DNA of 11,504 bases, taken from NCBI GenBank assembly GCA_041657845.1, contig JBBABD010000024.1, positions 1 to 11,504 of the forward strand. The letters are read 5' to 3'. This DNA is from Parcubacteria group bacterium (lineage in GTDB: Bacteria; Patescibacteriota; Minisyncoccia; Moranbacterales; JAKLHP01). A program made the position numbers and the translations under genes. Positions 1-7,053 of the stretch are shown here, in pieces; position 1 is the stretch's first letter; each line of letters begins with the position of its first letter. A model generated the notes under the pieces. The model was not told the DNA's origin. It did no database searches and saw only the letters and a program-made list of their open reading frames with translations.

Positions 1-551
<551 letters not shown>

Positions 552-637
552 TTTCTAATTTTTTGAGAATTAGCAGTTAAGAATCACTTAATTCAAAACT
601 ACTTAACTTATTTAAGATTGTTTTAACCTATTTTTTT

Positions 638-667
638 CTATCAATTATTTTTGCAAATAATCAATAG
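638..667 (-). other. RNA hairpin about 90 nt upstream of the 23S 5' end
   Basis: On the minus strand CTATTGATTATTT, loop GCAA, then AAATAATTGATAG can form 13 consecutive pairs if two adjacent G-U pairs are allowed. On the plus strand the same positions would be C/A mismatches, so the fold is intact only in RNA of the 23S sense. There is no T-tract after it, so it is not a terminator. A precursor-rRNA processing or spacing helix is possible, but this is inference. Confidence 0.5.
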
Positions 668-723
668 ACTATGCTTGACTATCACTATCATCCCCCTGTC
701 CGCCTTTCCGCTAACCAGAGCTA

Positions 724-788
724 AGACAAAGAAAGTAGTGAGACCTTGTTCAATTGTAAAGATGCAATTGATGCGGAAACCTTTGTCT
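724..788 (-). other. Leader hairpin with nested inverted repeats
   Basis: Outer arms AGACAAAG (724-731) and CTTTGTCT (781-788) are perfect 8-bp complements. Inside them, CAATTG at 751-756 and 765-770 form a second 6-bp stem with an 8-nt loop. In the 23S-sense RNA this would be a long stem interrupted by an internal loop. No function can be assigned. Confidence 0.4.
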
Positions 789-891
789 GAATCATGAATT
801 ATGAATCATGAATTATGCAATAGTTTCAGCACTAAAATATAACTTTTGTATTTTTGTACTTTTGTAATTATTTTGTAATTTTGTAGGGAAT

Positions 892-952
892 AAAAAAACC
901 GCCCTCGCAGCGGATCACATTTAGGCAATATCAAACCCAACGTTTCACCCGC
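892..952 (-). promoter_or_regulatory. Possible attenuator (mutually exclusive stems) in the 23S leader, or the end of a small RNA
   Basis: On the minus strand CCGC (913-910), a 7-nt loop and GCGG (902-899) are followed directly by seven T (898-892), a short terminator-like structure. The first arm overlaps ATCCGC (915-910), which can instead pair with GCGGGT (952-947) upstream; the two stems cannot coexist. This is the geometry of an attenuator, or of a small RNA of about 130 nt starting at the promoter near 1024. The terminator stem is only 4 bp, so its strength is doubtful. I do not recognise a known riboswitch class. Confidence 0.35.
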
Positions 953-1030
953 TTTTGCATCTCGATTTTTTAATCTGATTTCTCAAATTGTTTTTGTTAT
1001 TTTTAAACACTAAAATTAACACGTGAATCT

Positions 1031-1058
1031 ATTCTAGCAGTTATAAAAAACCTGTCAA
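1031..1058 (-). promoter_or_regulatory. Sigma70-type promoter aimed at the 23S gene
   Basis: On the minus strand a perfect -35 box TTGACA (1058-1053) is followed after 16 nt by TAGAAT (1036-1031), five of six matches to the consensus -10. Transcription would start near 1024 and run toward the 23S gene. It lies directly after the terminator of the neighbouring gene, so the 23S transcription unit appears to be independent. Confidence 0.75.
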
Positions 1059-1062
1059 GGGC

Positions 1063-1094
1063 AAAAAAACCGCCTAAAATTTCTTTCAAACGGC
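1063..1094 (-). terminator. Terminator after the thioredoxin-like gene
   Basis: Minus strand GCCGTTT (1094-1088) pairs with AGGCGGT (1075-1069), including three G-U pairs, around a 12-nt loop, and is followed by a run of T (1069-1063). It begins about 17 bp after the stop codon of the upstream gene and ends 4 bp before the -35 box of the 23S promoter. Confidence 0.6.
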
Positions 1095-1111
1095 TTCATT
1101 TATCTTTTATT

Positions 1112-2137
1112 TTAACTTCCGCAGGAAGCATTTCCGGAACCGGCTGCAGCTGTTCCTTCTCCAAATCCGGCAGACGGATTAGTCGATGATAAAGCCACGC
1201 TGCATTCAGCCGGCTGCTTGTCGAAACCGGAGCAAACTGCTTTCAAAATACTGGCTGAATCTCTGCCTGAACCAATGGTTGTTCCGTTTATGACCAATGT
1301 CGGAGATCCTTGCACTCCATATTTTTTATTATCAGCAGAAGCTAAGCCGAAAGGAGAGGATCCGGGATCGCTTTTGAAGTTTTCTGTAAGTTTGTTATCA
1401 CTATCAGTTTTTTTCACGCAAGCATCAATCTGCGATTTGATTATTCCGGTGCTGGTTATGCATTTGGCGCTATCGCCTGAAGCTGATTTTGTAAAACAAT
1501 CCAGATATGAAATCAGTTTCGCCGGCTGCCCTTTTTCAATGCAATACTGAGTCAGATTTTCATCAAATTCCTTCTTGCCATGAAGGGTATAATCGACAAA
1601 TTTAAGTTTGAAATTTATTTTTGCTCCCAATTTCTGAACCACTGGAATAATTCCTTTTTCGATCTGAACTCCGTATGGGCAATAACTCATCACAAAGAGC
1701 TCCACTTCCGGGATAGCTTTTTTCACTGAAGCTTCAGCTGCCTCTTTTGGCTTTGGCGCTGAAGAATCTGCCGGATTATCGGTTTTTTTGTCTAATTCAA
1801 TAGCCTGCGGAAAGAAAATCTTTCCATCATTCGTTGCGTAAGCAATTATTTCCTGTTTGCCGACCATCAAGGTCATTTTATACAAAGATCCTTGTTTTTC
1901 GACTTTAGTAATATTGAAATCTGTTCCCGGCTGGATCAGATTAGCTTTTACATAATCTTCCACTTTGGTTTTAACTGCCTCTTGGCTCAAAACATTTTTG
2001 GTGCTGTTTTTGTACACGATTCCCACTGCAATCAGCAAAATCAGAGCCACCGCAAAAATAACATTATTTTTGTTTACCAATGATTTCTTTTTTAACTCTC
2101 CTTTGTCCGCATCGACGGATTTTATTTCTTCTTCCAT
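1112..2137 (-). CDS. Membrane-anchored thioredoxin-fold protein, GILT/DsbA-like, with a CPYG active-site motif
   Basis: A 341-residue protein. Residues 1-25 are charged, 26-42 form a single hydrophobic membrane segment, and the rest is expected outside the membrane. Residues about 50-115 are a small unrecognised region and 118-140 a Pro/Ala/Lys linker. A thioredoxin fold starts at about 144 with MSYCPYG (Cys153) and has the expected cis-proline at GSPTL (Pro279). The segment between contains several further cysteines (199, 214, 226, 240), as in GILT-type thiol reductases. The motif is CPYG rather than CxxC, so the second active-site cysteine is missing and chemistry may be monothiol or use another cysteine. 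The C-terminal 25 residues are a Gly/Ser/Ala-rich tail with a final Cys. Family membership is fairly sure; the reaction is not. The ATG at 2137 has no clear ribosome site. A terminator follows. It lies 66 bp downstream of ispG. Confidence 0.8.
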   Translation of the reverse strand: MEEEIKSVDADKGELKKKSLVNKNNVIFAVALILLIAVGIVYKNSTKNVLSQEAVKTKVEDYVKANLIQPGTDFNITKVEKQGSLYKMTLMVGKQEIIAYATNDGKIFFPQAIELDKKTDNPADSSAPKPKEAAEASVKKAIPEVELFVMSYCPYGVQIEKGIIPVVQKLGAKINFKLKFVDYTLHGKKEFDENLTQYCIEKGQPAKLISYLDCFTKSASGDSAKCITSTGIIKSQIDACVKKTDSDNKLTENFKSDPGSSPFGLASADNKKYGVQGSPTLVINGTTIGSGRDSASILKAVCSGFDKQPAECSVALSSTNPSAGFGEGTAAAGSGNASCGS

Positions 2138-2203
2138 CTTGGTTTATTTTTTAGTTTATTAATCAACCCAACCATTTTACTACCTTTATCCAAAAATAGC
2201 CAA

Positions 2204-3256
2204 CTATTTAATGATCTTCTTAATCTCCTTCAAGAGTTCCGGCAATATCTTATCTTCCGCAACTGATTTGATAACTTTTCCTTTCACAAAAATTGCGCCC
2301 ATCTTTTTTCCTCCCGCCACTCCGATATCAGCTTCGCGCGCTTCTCCGGGACCGTTCACCACGCATCCCATCACTGCCACTTTAATTGGTTTATCAATTC
2401 CTTCCAAAGCCTTTTCCACTTTTCCCGCCAGACCGATGAGATTAATCTCGGTTCTCCCGCAAGTCGGACAGGAAATCATTTCTGGACCATATTTTCGAAG
2501 TTTCAAAGCTTTCAGTATTTCAAATCCTGGGCGAATTTCCTCCACTGGATCAGCTGTGAGCGAAACCCGAATAGTTGCTCCAATTCCTTCGTTCAAAAGA
2601 ATTCCGATTCCCAAGGTGCTTTTTATTATTCCCACATACGACGTCCCCGCTTCCGTCACTCCCAAATGCAAAGGATAATTTACTTTTTTCGCCAAAAGCC
2701 GATAACCTTCCACCATCTGTGGCACATCGCTAAATTTGATGGAAATCAGGATGTCATGAAAATTTAATTTTTCCAGAATCCGAACATGACGGAGTGCTGA
2801 CTCTACGGCTGCTTTCGGAGTTGGACCATATTTTTCCTGCAAATCTTTTTCGAGCGAACCCACATTGATTCCAATTCGAATTGGAATTTTTTTCGCCTTG
2901 CAAGCTTTCACTACCGCTTCCACTTTTTCTCTGGAACCGATATTACCGGGATTAATTCTGATTTTATCCGCGCCTTGCGCCACGCATTCCAAAGCTAATT
3001 TGTAATCAAAATGAATGTCGACAACCAGCGGGATATGGATTTTTTTCTTTATTTTCCCCACCGCTTTGGCTGCAATCATATCCGGAACCGCTACGCGCGC
3101 GATTTCGCATCCCGCTTTTTCCAAGGCCAAAATCTGTTTTACTGTCGCTGTAACGTCTCTTGTGTCCGTATTGCACATTGATTGCACTCGCACCGGATTA
3201 TCTCCACCCAAAAGATATGGACCAACTTTCACCACCCTTGATTTGTATTTTTTCAT
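2204..3256 (-). CDS. ispG: 4-hydroxy-3-methylbut-2-enyl diphosphate synthase (IspG/GcpE)
   Basis: IspG makes HMBPP from MEcPP, the penultimate MEP-pathway step, using a [4Fe-4S] cluster and reductant. The 350-residue product matches the short bacterial form: RVVKVG near the N-terminus, VQSMCNTDT, the TIM-barrel repeats VDIHFDY and KIRINPGN, then CPTCGR (Cys263, Cys266) and MGCVVNGPGE (Cys298, Glu305), which give the three cluster ligands and the conserved Glu. I chose ATG at 3256 because homologues begin just before this KKYKSRVVKVG stretch. A GTG at 3283 is in frame, but the nine extra residues would be encoded largely by the palindromic element at 3271-3383. No good Shine-Dalgarno site is visible at either start. 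It is separated from ispE by that element, so it may or may not share the dxr-ispE transcript. Confidence 0.95.
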   Translation of the reverse strand: MKKYKSRVVKVGPYLLGGDNPVRVQSMCNTDTRDVTATVKQILALEKAGCEIARVAVPDMIAAKAVGKIKKKIHIPLVVDIHFDYKLALECVAQGADKIRINPGNIGSREKVEAVVKACKAKKIPIRIGINVGSLEKDLQEKYGPTPKAAVESALRHVRILEKLNFHDILISIKFSDVPQMVEGYRLLAKKVNYPLHLGVTEAGTSYVGIIKSTLGIGILLNEGIGATIRVSLTADPVEEIRPGFEILKALKLRKYGPEMISCPTCGRTEINLIGLAGKVEKALEGIDKPIKVAVMGCVVNGPGEAREADIGVAGGKKMGAIFVKGKVIKSVAEDKILPELLKEIKKIIK

Positions 3257-3270
3257 TTGACTACAGGCTA

Positions 3271-3383
3271 TGTCATTCCGCACTTGATGCGGAATCTACG
3301 CTTTCAAATTTCACTAGCCTAGTGTTTGCACATTAAACTTGTGATTATCGCTTATGTAGATTCCTGCTTTCGCAGGAATGACA
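3271..3383 (+). repeat. Palindromic MITE/REP-like element between ispE and ispG
   Basis: Two hairpins in mirror order. The first has ATTCCGCA (3275-3282) and TGCGGAAT (3288-3295) around CTTGA; the second has ATTCCTGC (3360-3367) and GCAGGAAT (3372-3379) around TTTC. The two halves are also complementary to each other: TGTCATTCC (3271-3279) with GGAATGACA (3375-3383), and GGAATCTAC (3291-3299) with GTAGATTCC (3356-3364). The centre holds a small palindrome CACTAG-C-CTAGTG (3312-3324). This is the layout of a non-autonomous palindromic repeat of the TGTCATTCC...GGAATGACA type found between genes in many bacteria. It has no coding capacity of its own. Confidence 0.75.
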
Positions 3384-3407
3384 TGAAAAATTATTAATTT
3401 TTATTAT

Positions 3408-4271
3408 CTACCCAACTTCCACAAAAAATTTCGGATAATGTTTTTTCATTATTACTTTCGCTTTCAAAGCGTCTTTTTTGCTTTTGAATATTCCAAAAAC
3501 CGTCGAACCGGATCCGGTCATCAGAGCGCCCGATGCGCCAGCTTCCGTTAATTTGTTTTTGATTTCCTTAATGATTGGATATTTTTTTTCAATTACTGGT
3601 TCAAAATGATTATAAAGTCCATTGATTATCTTGTCAGTATTCTTTTCTTGCACATATCTAAACATTTTTACCGATATCCCTTTGTTCCCCAAATTATTAT
3701 ACTTGTGCATTTCTCCAAAAGCCCACGGAGTGGAAATGTGTATTTCAGGATTGACTATCACAAAATTGAGCCCTGAAAGATCTGCATTTTTCTTGATTCT
3801 GTCTCCCATTCTGTCCAAAAAGGCAGAATTCTTGGGAGAAAGAAAAATAGGCACATCCTTTCCGACTTCTGAAGCCATCGCTTCCAGCTCTTTGCCAGAA
3901 ATTTTATTCTTGAAATATTTATTAAGTATTTTCAAAACTGCCGCACCATCCGAACTTCCTCCGCCCAAACCAGCGCCAATTGGAATATTTTTCTTAATTT
4001 CAATCACAATTCCAATTTCTTTTCCGATTTTTGAGAAATATTTTTCTGCTGCTTTGTGGCAAATATTACTTTCATCCAAAGGAATTTTTTTTGAATTACT
4101 CCTGATTTTTATTCCGCTTTTATCCGGATAAAATTTTATCGTCACTTCATCGAAGATACTTTCAAGTTTTGTCATCACGGTGCGAAGTTCGTGATAACCA
4201 TTGGGAAGTTTTTTGACTATTTCCAATGTTAAATTTATCTTAGCCGGAGCTTTTTGCTTGATAGTTTTCAT
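3408..4271 (-). CDS. ispE: 4-diphosphocytidyl-2-C-methyl-D-erythritol kinase (IspE)
   Basis: IspE phosphorylates CDP-ME at the 2-hydroxyl with ATP, the fourth MEP step. The 287-residue protein is a typical GHMP kinase. APAKINLTLEI near the N-terminus carries the catalytic Lys11, followed by the family motif NGYHELRTVM (24-33). The ATP-binding glycine loop is PIGAGLGGGSSDGAA (97-111), the catalytic Asp lies in GKDVPIFL (Asp139), and the third motif is GASGALMTGSGSTVFG (245-260). Its ATG overlaps the TGA of ispF by 4 nt (ATGA), so translation is probably coupled. It is the last gene of the dxr-ispD-ispF-ispE run; the stretch after it enters the palindromic element at 3271-3383, and no T-rich terminator follows. 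Confidence 0.95.
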   Translation of the reverse strand: MKTIKQKAPAKINLTLEIVKKLPNGYHELRTVMTKLESIFDEVTIKFYPDKSGIKIRSNSKKIPLDESNICHKAAEKYFSKIGKEIGIVIEIKKNIPIGAGLGGGSSDGAAVLKILNKYFKNKISGKELEAMASEVGKDVPIFLSPKNSAFLDRMGDRIKKNADLSGLNFVIVNPEIHISTPWAFGEMHKYNNLGNKGISVKMFRYVQEKNTDKIINGLYNHFEPVIEKKYPIIKEIKNKLTEAGASGALMTGSGSTVFGIFKSKKDALKAKVIMKKHYPKFFVEVG

Positions 4272-4753
4272 TTAACCAAACTTACAATTGCAAACGCTTG
4301 AACTCCTTCGCCTTTTCCAAAGGAAGTTAATTCTTCTCCAGAAGTCGCATTTATCCCAATATCTTCTTTTTTTATTTCCAGAATAGGAGCCAACGTCTCG
4401 CGAATTTTTTCTGCTACAGGAAGTATTTTCGGAGTTTTCGCTTCAACTGAAATTCCAACATTGTTTATTTTATATCCTTTTTCTTTGATATGTTCCATTG
4501 CAACTTTTAAATATTCTTTGCTGTCAGTTATTCCTTTGTCGTGACACATCGAACAAGAATAAACCGAAAGAGATTCTCCTCCGATTGCCTGCTCCAAGGC
4601 GTTACAAAGGGAATGAATAATAACGTCCCCGTCAGAATTGCTTTTGAATCCAGCCTCATTAGAAATTTCCACTCCGCCAAGAAATAATTTTTTACTTAGA
4701 TCATTTGAAAATTTGTGGGAATCCTGCCCGATTCCTACTCTGAAGTCTTGCAT
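4268..4753 (-). CDS. ispF: 2-C-methyl-D-erythritol 2,4-cyclodiphosphate synthase (IspF), divergent
   Basis: IspF cyclises CDP-ME 2-phosphate to MEcPP with release of CMP; it is normally a zinc-dependent homotrimer. The 161-residue length is normal. Zinc ligands are visible: Asp11 and His13 in GQDSHKF, and His47 in SDGDVIIH. LGGVEI (25-30), AKTPKILP and FGKGEGVQAFA also fit. The central region is unusual: the conserved GDIGxxFPDTD is replaced by ESLSVYSCSMCHDKGITDS, the His of the usual HSDGD is Asn39, and the usual KATTxExLGF is NATSGEELTSF. The context (between ispD and ispE) strongly supports the assignment, but the catalytic residues deserve checking. It overlaps the end of ispD by 19 nt and ispE by 4 nt. 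Confidence 0.9.
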   Translation of the reverse strand: MQDFRVGIGQDSHKFSNDLSKKLFLGGVEISNEAGFKSNSDGDVIIHSLCNALEQAIGGESLSVYSCSMCHDKGITDSKEYLKVAMEHIKEKGYKINNVGISVEAKTPKILPVAEKIRETLAPILEIKKEDIGINATSGEELTSFGKGEGVQAFAIVSLVK

Positions 4754-5451
4754 TTTTTTACGTCTTTAATGATAATCTTCGCCAAGGCCAGATCGGCCGG
4801 CGTCGTAATCTTTAAATTATTTTCCGATGCTTGGATTATCTTCACTTTTTTCCCTATCCTTTCCACCAGAGAAACATCATCGGTGCCGATAAAATTATCC
4901 TTGTCGGCTTTCGTGAAAGCCCTGAAAGCCAGCGGGAATCTGATCGCCTGCGGTGTCTGCATATTCCAGAGCTTTGACCTCTCAAGAGTTTTGACAACAA
5001 AACCCTTTTCATCAACCTCTTTGATCGTATCTTTTGTCGGATGGGCCACGGCGCAGGCTCCATATTTTTTGGCGCCAAATATCGCATCGGAAATTTCCTC
5101 GGGAGTTACGAACGGATTGGCGCCATTATGGAATAATACGACCGCTCCGGCTTTATTTTTCAATATTTCATCCAAAAATATAATCGCATTCAATCCCGAA
5201 AACTGTCTCTCTTTTCCGCCTTCGATGATGCCGATGACTTTTTTAATTTTATATTTCCCGACAATCTTTTTGGCCAGCTCGATCTCTTCTTTCCTGATTA
5301 CGATCAAAATTCCGTCAATGTCCTGGCATCTTTCAAAAGCCTTAAGCGTATGGAAGACCAGGGGCTTTCCGCCCAGTTCCAGCAAAACTTTATTTTTTCC
5401 GGCTCCCATCCTTTTACCGATTCCGGAAGACAAAATAACAGCTATATTCAT
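4735..5451 (-). CDS. ispD: 2-C-methyl-D-erythritol 4-phosphate cytidylyltransferase (IspD)
   Basis: IspD joins CTP and MEP to give CDP-ME, the third MEP step. The 238-residue protein has the nucleotidyltransferase opening SSGIGKRMGAGKNKVLLELGGKP (8-30) with the expected Arg14 and Lys21, TLERSKLWNMQTPQAIRF (Arg158), GTDDVSLVE (189-197) and NLKITTPADLALA with Lys214. The usual HDAARP motif reads HNGANP (108-113), so the normally conserved Asp and Arg are both Asn. The gene ends in TAG and overlaps the start of ispF by 19 nt. The intergenic space upstream toward dxr is filled by a long inverted repeat; I see no convincing promoter there, so it is probably co-transcribed with dxr. Confidence 0.93.
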   Translation of the reverse strand: MNIAVILSSGIGKRMGAGKNKVLLELGGKPLVFHTLKAFERCQDIDGILIVIRKEEIELAKKIVGKYKIKKVIGIIEGGKERQFSGLNAIIFLDEILKNKAGAVVLFHNGANPFVTPEEISDAIFGAKKYGACAVAHPTKDTIKEVDEKGFVVKTLERSKLWNMQTPQAIRFPLAFRAFTKADKDNFIGTDDVSLVERIGKKVKIIQASENNLKITTPADLALAKIIIKDVKKCKTSE

Positions 5452-5462
5452 ATCATTTAGAA

Positions 5463-5563
5463 CTTACATATTTGACTATGGCAATTTGATTTTCGGAGGC
5501 GCGATTATAAAACTGTCCGTCATCGTGCCGGAGCAATCAAATTGACAGAGGCAAATATGTAAG
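5463..5563 (+). repeat. Long interrupted inverted repeat between dxr and ispD
   Basis: CTTACATATTTG (5463-5474) and CAAATATGTAAG (5552-5563) are perfect 12-bp complements. Inside them CAATTTGATT (5482-5491) and AATCAAATTG (5535-5544) are perfect 10-bp complements, separated from the outer arms by 7-nt segments on each side. A third stem, GGCGCGAT (5498-5505) with ATCGTGCC (5522-5529), has one G-U pair on the plus strand. The whole 101 bp could extrude as a cruciform or fold as RNA within the dxr-ispD transcript. No reading frame of note. Its sequence differs from the element at 3271-3383, so it is either another palindromic element or an RNA structure. Confidence 0.65.
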
Positions 5564-5572
5564 ATATCAAAA

Positions 5573-6712
5573 CTACGACTTGTTAAAATATTCCTCTGCT
5601 TTTTTCGACGCCTCGGCGATGCTTTTCTCAATCTGCTCCAATGTCGGATGCTTGATGACCTTATGCGAGTCCATCACCTTCCTGACAATTTTCGGAATAT
5701 CCATCAGTTTGCATTCCTTGTTCAGAAATTTCCAGACCATAAAATCATTGGCAGCATTCATCACCGCCGGAAGCGTTCCGCCTTTTTTGGCCGCTTCAAG
5801 TGCATACTCGAGGCAGGGAAATCTGTCATAGTCTGGCTCTTCAAAAGTAAGAGTTTTGGAAAAATTCATTCTTTCAATTGGAGCCTTCCATCTTTTTGGA
5901 TAAGAAAGAGCATATTGAATCGGGAGCCGCATATCCGGATTGGCCATTTGCGCCATTATGCTTCCATCGGAATATTCCACCATTGAATGAATAACGCTTT
6001 GCGGATGAATAACCACATCGATTTTTTCAATCGGCATATCATAGAGCCACATCGCTTCGATCACCTCAAATCCTTTGTTCATTTGTGTCGCGCAATCGAT
6101 GGTAATTTTATTTCCCATTGTCCAAGTTCCGTGATTAAGCGCATTATCAACTGTGGCATTTTCCAATTCTTTTTTGGTTTTCTTCCAAAGCGCTCCTCCG
6201 GAACAAGTTATTATTAAGCGCTCCACCTCTGATCTTTTTTCCCCATTAAGACATTGAAACAGTGCTGAGTGCTCAGAATCAATCGGCATTAATTTTACTT
6301 TGTATTTCTTCACTTCCCTCATCACTATCGATCCAGCCGCTACCAAAGTTTCCTTGTTAGCCAGAGCAATATCTTTCTTTTTTCGAATAGCATTAAGCGT
6401 TGCTCGAATTCCAACTAGACCAACAACTGAATTGATAAGCGTGTCGTATCCGCTGATATTAGTAAGTTTGACCAAAGCGTTTTCTCCTGAATATACCGGG
6501 ATTGATATTTTCTTCCTCATTTTTTCTGCTTCTTTTTCGTCCGGAATAGCCACCGCTTTCGGTTTGTATTTTTTGATCTGTTTCAAAAGTAAATCAAAAT
6601 TATTGTTAGCAGCGAGTCCTGCTATACTTAACTTTTTGGGATATTTGCTGACAACATCCAACACTTGTCCCCCAATATTCCCCGTGCTCCCCAAAATTAC
6701 TAACTTTTTCAT
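5573..6712 (-). CDS. dxr: 1-deoxy-D-xylulose 5-phosphate reductoisomerase (Dxr/IspC)
   Basis: Dxr rearranges and reduces DXP to MEP with NADPH and a divalent metal, the first committed MEP step. The 379-residue length is normal. The NADPH loop is GSTGNIGG (8-15). ALANKETLVAAG (117-127), PIDSEHSALFQCL (metal ligands Asp145, Glu147), TCSGGALW (169-176), TWTMGNKITIDCAT and MNKGFEVIEA (Glu216) follow in order, then IHPQSVIHSMVEY. The late NAANE motif reads NAAND. The ATG at 6712 gives the usual MKKLVILGSTG start but is directly abutted by the terminal inverted repeat of the GIY-YIG element. The GGG before the ATG is too close to be a normal ribosome site, so translation signals may have been altered by the insertion. 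It is the first gene of the dxr-ispD-ispF-ispE run and ends in TAG. Confidence 0.96.
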   Translation of the reverse strand: MKKLVILGSTGNIGGQVLDVVSKYPKKLSIAGLAANNNFDLLLKQIKKYKPKAVAIPDEKEAEKMRKKISIPVYSGENALVKLTNISGYDTLINSVVGLVGIRATLNAIRKKKDIALANKETLVAAGSIVMREVKKYKVKLMPIDSEHSALFQCLNGEKRSEVERLIITCSGGALWKKTKKELENATVDNALNHGTWTMGNKITIDCATQMNKGFEVIEAMWLYDMPIEKIDVVIHPQSVIHSMVEYSDGSIMAQMANPDMRLPIQYALSYPKRWKAPIERMNFSKTLTFEEPDYDRFPCLEYALEAAKKGGTLPAVMNAANDFMVWKFLNKECKLMDIPKIVRKVMDSHKVIKHPTLEQIEKSIAEASKKAEEYFNKS

Positions 6713-7021
6713 CCCTGTAGTAGAATTTCGAATTATTATTTATTTTTATATAAATAATCTTTCAATCTTCTTTTTAATAATCTTTTACCCTGTGTAGTTT
6801 TTAAATATTTTTCTCTTCTTTTTGAATCTTCTATATCTAAACATGCCTCATAATAAACAAGCTTCCATGGGATATAAGGCTTCGTTGATTTGTTTAATCC
6901 TTGATTATGTTCTTTTAGACGTCTTCTAAGATCGCCAGTATAACCTGTATATAACGATTTACTCTTTTCACTCTTTAATAAGTAATTATAAAAATAATCA
7001 TTTCGAAATTTCACTACAGGG
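6713..7021 (-). mobile_element. GIY-YIG gene bounded by terminal inverted repeats, inserted at the dxr start
   Basis: CCCTGTAGTAGAATTTCGAA at 6713-6732 is repeated in inverted orientation at 7002-7021 as CCCTGTAGTGAAATTTCGAA: 18 of 20 identical, differing only by AG/GA. Each copy contains the palindrome TTCGAA. Similarity continues loosely inward as AT-rich sequence. The only content is the GIY-YIG gene. The trinucleotide CAT flanks both outer ends (6710-6712 and 7022-7024) and may be a target duplication; on the minus strand the left one is the dxr ATG. Removing 6713-7024 would join the upstream promoter region directly to the dxr start codon. Mobility is inferred from structure only. Confidence 0.6.
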
Positions 7022-7032
7022 CATTTTTTCAA
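6736..7032 (-). CDS. Small GIY-YIG domain nuclease-like protein
   Basis: A 98-residue single-domain protein of the UPF0213/YhbQ size. The GIY-YIG pattern appears as FYNYLLKS (14-21), SLYTGYTGDLRRRLKEHNQG (26-45) and SKRREKYLKT (70-79). The expected Tyr17, Tyr28, Arg37, His42 and the metal-binding Glu74 are present. Such proteins cut or nick DNA, or are related to homing and repair nucleases; the substrate here is unknown. The longest frame begins with TTG at 7032; GTG at 7014, inside the right inverted repeat, is an alternative. In either case the first residues before the domain are encoded by the repeat. The stop codon lies 3 bp inside the left repeat. A good promoter (7054-7082) lies just upstream. 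The gene sits between that promoter and dxr. Confidence 0.8.
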   Translation of the reverse strand: MKKCPVVKFRNDYFYNYLLKSEKSKSLYTGYTGDLRRRLKEHNQGLNKSTKPYIPWKLVYYEACLDIEDSKRREKYLKTTQGKRLLKRRLKDYLYKNK

Positions 7033-7053
7033 AAGATTAATAATAACCCATAG

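Larger units (their letters stand above)
552..1030 (-). other. Gene-free 23S leader/upstream region with several RNA hairpins
   Basis: About 480 bp between the predicted 23S promoter and the rRNA, with no protein gene, tRNA or 16S that I can find on either strand. It is very AT-rich. It holds hairpins described separately (638-667, 724-788, 892-952), a tandem 14-bp repeat at 791-818 (ATCATGAATTATGA, second copy differing only in its last base), and five TTTTGTA words starting at 844, 852, 860, 871 and 879. Just before the rRNA, AGTTAAG/CTTAACT arms could form another weak stem on the minus strand. The most natural reading is a long precursor-rRNA leader, though a separate small RNA ending near 892 is also possible. 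Confidence 0.6.

Noticed and set aside
844..885. TTTTGTA repeats as iterons
   Set aside because: Spacing is uneven (8, 8, 11, 8), the sequence is low-complexity AT, and there is no replication gene nearby.
552..1111. 16S rRNA 3' end, tRNA or 5S gene in the spacer
   Set aside because: No anti-Shine-Dalgarno motif, no TTCRA-type T-loop with matching acceptor stem, and no 5S sequence found on either strand by eye.
2191..2209. Terminator after ispG (AAATAG/CTATTT stem)
   Set aside because: The 6-bp stem is almost all A-T and includes the stop codon; too weak to claim.
3257..3283. GTG start adding nine residues to IspG
   Set aside because: Most of the added residues come from the palindromic element; family members start near the later ATG. 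Kept only as an alternative.
5505..5510. TATAAT on the minus strand upstream of ispD as a promoter
   Set aside because: There is no -35 box at a usable distance, and it falls in the loop of the long inverted repeat.
4715..5545. 276-codon plus-strand reading frame
   Set aside because: It lies antisense to ispD, which has clear conserved motifs; its translation is low-complexity Ser/Leu/Ile-rich and fits no family.
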